The position numbers were made by a program, and so were the translations under genes. DNA of 56,875 nt from Zygnema cylindricum (Eukaryota > Streptophyta > Zygnematophyceae > Zygnematales > Zygnemataceae). The stretch lies in assembly GCA_037447655.1 (NCBI GenBank), contig JBBHKE010000126.1:1-56875 (forward strand). Reading direction: 5' to 3'. Position 1 is the stretch's first letter, and each line of letters begins with the position of its first letter. This document shows positions 54,311 through 56,875 of the stretch, one piece after another. The notes beneath the pieces are model-generated. The model saw only the letters and a program-made list of their open reading frames with translations, was not told the DNA's origin and did not search any database.

Positions 54311-54323
54311 AAAATAAGGGGAG
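54311..54323 (+). other. Polypurine tract of D
   Basis: AAAATAAGGGGAG before the 3' LTR. Confidence 0.88.
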
Positions 54324-55466
54324 TGTTGAAATGTATGTATTTTCTAGGTTTGAAATAGAAAAAATAAAAGTAGAGAAAACAACAAAGGCAGCTTCCTTCT
54401 CACTCCACTCTCGAAGTTCCCACACTTGTAGTAGTCACTGAAGACTGGAGAGGGAATCAGAGCCATGGCTGCCTATGTTGTCAAAAGAGACACACAGTAG
54501 GTAACGTTGACCTTGCCAAAAAGGCTCCCGGACCTAGGATTTGATCCTGGTACCTACCGTCTGTCAGAATAGCCGGCAGCCGATAGCGTTATCCTATAGT
54601 CTATGACCTCTGCTAGGATACATAAGATGTGATAATTATTTAAACAAATACACGTAGGGAATTCCATTTAACAAGACGAACTAATTTTAGAGCATAGATT
54701 CATTTTTACTTTATGTACCGGACGAAACAAATTTTACGAACATTTGTTTTGACGGCTTGTATTAAACGCCGATGTCGAATCGAACGGCCATGGTGCGAGC
54801 TGACATTGCAAAATGGTCGGTTTGGCGGTTTGCGGTCACCGTTATACAAGATGACACGTGGCGGTATCTCATTGACTTGCGGAATCCTCGAGAAGCATCA
54901 CACCAAGTGACAGGCTTCTTTTTTATGGCCATGTCGTACAGTGGCCGTACAGAAAGTACTCCGGCACCGTTACATTTTTGTACGGTACAGTCTTGTGATT
55001 GGCGTCGTACTTCAGTGGTAAAGGGTTTAGAGAGGGGTTTAGGACTTAGAAAAATAGTAGATAGCTGCCTCTCTTCAAGAGTGCTTTTGTATTTATCGGC
55101 CACCTTTGGCTAACCATAACTAACTGCTCAAGGGAGCAAATTCAAAGATTTTTTTTGTTGCGTACTCAAAGAAGTCTAGGCTACACAGAGGTGTAGTCGG
55201 TCAAAGATTTTGCTTTCCAGGATGGCTGCATTTATAAGAGAAAGTCAAAGTGGGGGAATGTGTCCAAATACTCGTATTCTAACTTTGCATTCTGTGGGGG
55301 AACTGAGCACACAGAAAGTCTTCTTTCACAAAGGTGAAGTTGTATTGGGGTTTTGACTGTCAAGGTGTCATTCATTTGGGTTTGTATCAACTTAGAGTCG
55401 GCACTATCTAGATAAGTTTCTTTAGATCTGTAGATTCAGTGGGGGGATGGAGCCTATAGAATTACA
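54324..55466 (+). repeat. 3' LTR of D (1143 bp)
   Basis: TGTTGAAATGTATG... to ...ATAGAATTACA. The first stem (TGCTC/GAGCA) has loop AAGG and the CTACAC/GTGTAG stem loop AGAG. The bases after it (CCGAA) do not match those before 18842 (GATGA), so no TSD is seen for D. Confidence 0.88.
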
Positions 55467-56875
55467 CCGAACGCCTATTTCAGCCCATACAAAGATTTAA
55501 TCAGTTGGCATACCTTGCTCTTTTCCCCTTGCTCCACAAATCTTTTGGGTTGTCGCATAAAAATCTCCTCTTCTAACTCTCCATGTAGGAAATGCGTCTT
55601 GATGTCCTCTTGATGTACTTCCATTTCTTCTGCTGCCGCCAGACTGAGAAGTATTCGGACGTAGGGAAACCTGACGACCGGGGCAAATGTCTCCTTGTAG
55701 TCAATTCTCTACTTTTAAGTGAAACTTTTTGCCACTAACCGAGCCTTGTAGCGTTTAATGGTGTTTTCCTCATTGAGTTTCGGTTTAATTACCTAGTTAC
55801 ACCCGATTGGCTTTCTGTCTCGAGGACAGTCCATGAGCTCCCATGTATCGACCGCCATAATTGAGGCCATCTCCTCATTAATGGTTGTCTTCCACCTATT
55901 ACTCTCATGACAATTCATTGCCTCATTTTAAGTTTAAGGTTCATTGAGGTGAGACAATTTGGTTATCTTGTTCTTAATTTGTCTCTCTTGCAGTCTTTTG
56001 TTGCTTTTTCTTCCTCCCTCAAACTTTGTTGTCAAAATAGATGGCTCCCGTGGATTCTTCCGAACAATTTCGACTTCTCCCATATCTTTCGATTCCGTAT
56101 TTATTTCCACCACGTCTTCCGCTTCGGTTGGAGTTGATACGAGGGGTTCCACGGCTGAGTCCTTCTCGATCGGATTTGTACCTACAAGATCATCATCTTC
56201 TAGGAAGCTTGGATAGTTAGGAAGCTCAAAGTCACCTGAATTTTCTGACTTAAATCTGATTTTGACTGTCTTTGTATGCTTAACGATATCTATGGATTTC
56301 CCTTCATCCATAACCACTAAATGCTTCACTCTAATTATATCTTCTCTCTTGAGATCACATACTCTATATCGTTTAACATCATCATAACATCATAGCAGAT
56401 TTTTTGGTTTTCTTTTTGGATCTAACTTCCAAATTGACCAATCTGTGTCTAAACTGAACACTTGACTACCGAAAACCTTTAAGTGTGAAAAATCTGGTTT
56501 GCGGCCGTTCCATCTCTCATAAGGTGTTTGGCTATTTATTGCCAAAGTAAAAACTCTATTTTTGAGATAATTTGCACAGTTCATAACTTCGACCCAAAAT
56601 CTCTTTCGTATCTTCTTATCCGGTAGCATACTCCTAGCACTATCACTTAGTGTTATTTTTAACCTCTCGGCTACACCATTTTGCTTAGGATTTTTAGGAA
56701 CTGTCTTTTGGTGATGCACTCCATCTTCTCTCAGAAAATCCTCAAACTGATTGGAGGTATACTCTCCCCCATTATCACTCCTTACTTTGTTAATAGAGGT
56801 TTCATGGAGTTTCTCACTCCACGCTTTATGTTCTTTAAAAATCGGTAGGGCCTCTGATTTATTTTCAAAAAATAC
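55467..56875 (-). pseudogene. Copia fragment E3 (integrase end, hinge, RT start), cut by window edge
   Basis: The minus-strand frames read, from 56875 down: integrase core end with a DNGGEY-like segment, KNPKQNGVAERL (near 56680-56645), the hinge FSHLKVFGSQVFSLDTDWS and VVMDEGKSID, then the RT lead-in with decayed WVFKL- and YKARLV-like segments, ending at LYGLK near 55485. It is colinear with B. Frame breaks occur near 56380 and 55930 and throughout the RT part. The fragment ends where the D LTR begins, so D or a rearrangement interrupts it. The missing RT half is not found on the other side of D. Confidence 0.85.

Noticed and set aside
18837-55471. Target-site duplication for element D
   Set aside because: The bases before 18842 (GATGA) and after 55466 (CCGAA) differ, and E3 on the right is not continued on the left, so the flanks have been rearranged.
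1-56875. Endogenous virus (caulimovirid or retrovirus)
   Set aside because: No movement protein, coat or envelope region is seen. The domain orders are PR-IN-RT-RH (Copia) and PR-RT-RH-IN (gypsy), all between LTRs.

Overview
This window is a streptophyte (plant-lineage) nuclear heterochromatin block made almost entirely of nested LTR retrotransposons. I see no host gene, tRNA, rRNA or CRISPR array. A plant lineage is suggested by the polyprotein types, by 5-bp target-site duplications (TSDs), by G-box/ABRE-like motifs in the LTR promoters, and by a 15-nt primer-binding site that matches the plant initiator tRNA-Met anticodon arm as I remember it. The species cannot be fixed. A non-seed plant or a charophyte relative is a guess, prompted by a gypsy element that carries a DNA methyltransferase.

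Layout, left to right. 1-1285: 3' end of a minus-strand Copia element. 1286-13129: a decayed plus-strand Copia (A), split by a young, nearly intact Copia (B, 5112-11557, TSD tttgg). 13130-18239: a minus-strand Copia (C) ending in an inverted LTR structure. 18240-18841: unassigned sequence. 18842-55466: a plus-strand non-autonomous Copia-like element (D). Its 5' LTR is split by a large minus-strand Ty3/gypsy element (G1, about 18927-50218). G1 is itself cut by three insertions: Copia E2 (21003-30473, TSD ccctg), an unrelated solo LTR (31659-32443, TSD gtttt) and Copia G2 (35549-46194, TSD cggag). E2 carries the very young non-autonomous element F in its 5' LTR (26676-29677, TSD ttttc). G2 carries the related element H (37968-42207). 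A solo Copia LTR (52401-53447, TSD gaatt) splits D. 55467-56875: another minus-strand Copia fragment.

With the insertions removed, G1 reads gag - protease - C5-cytosine methyltransferase - RT - RNase H - integrase. The methyltransferase motifs are clear although the frame is broken. The Copia elements share an unusual 5' organisation. The PBS GGTTATGGGCCCACC matches the anticodon arm of initiator tRNA-Met, which implies a half-tRNA primer as in Drosophila copia. The gag start codon lies inside that PBS. Just upstream, the R-U5 leader holds a row of small stem-loops with AGGG-type loops and compensatory changes between families. Elements D, F and H keep these cis signals but have lost protease, integrase and most of RT. 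F encodes one uninterrupted Gag-RNase H-remnant fusion, so the window appears to hold an autonomous lineage and a non-autonomous lineage moved by it in trans.
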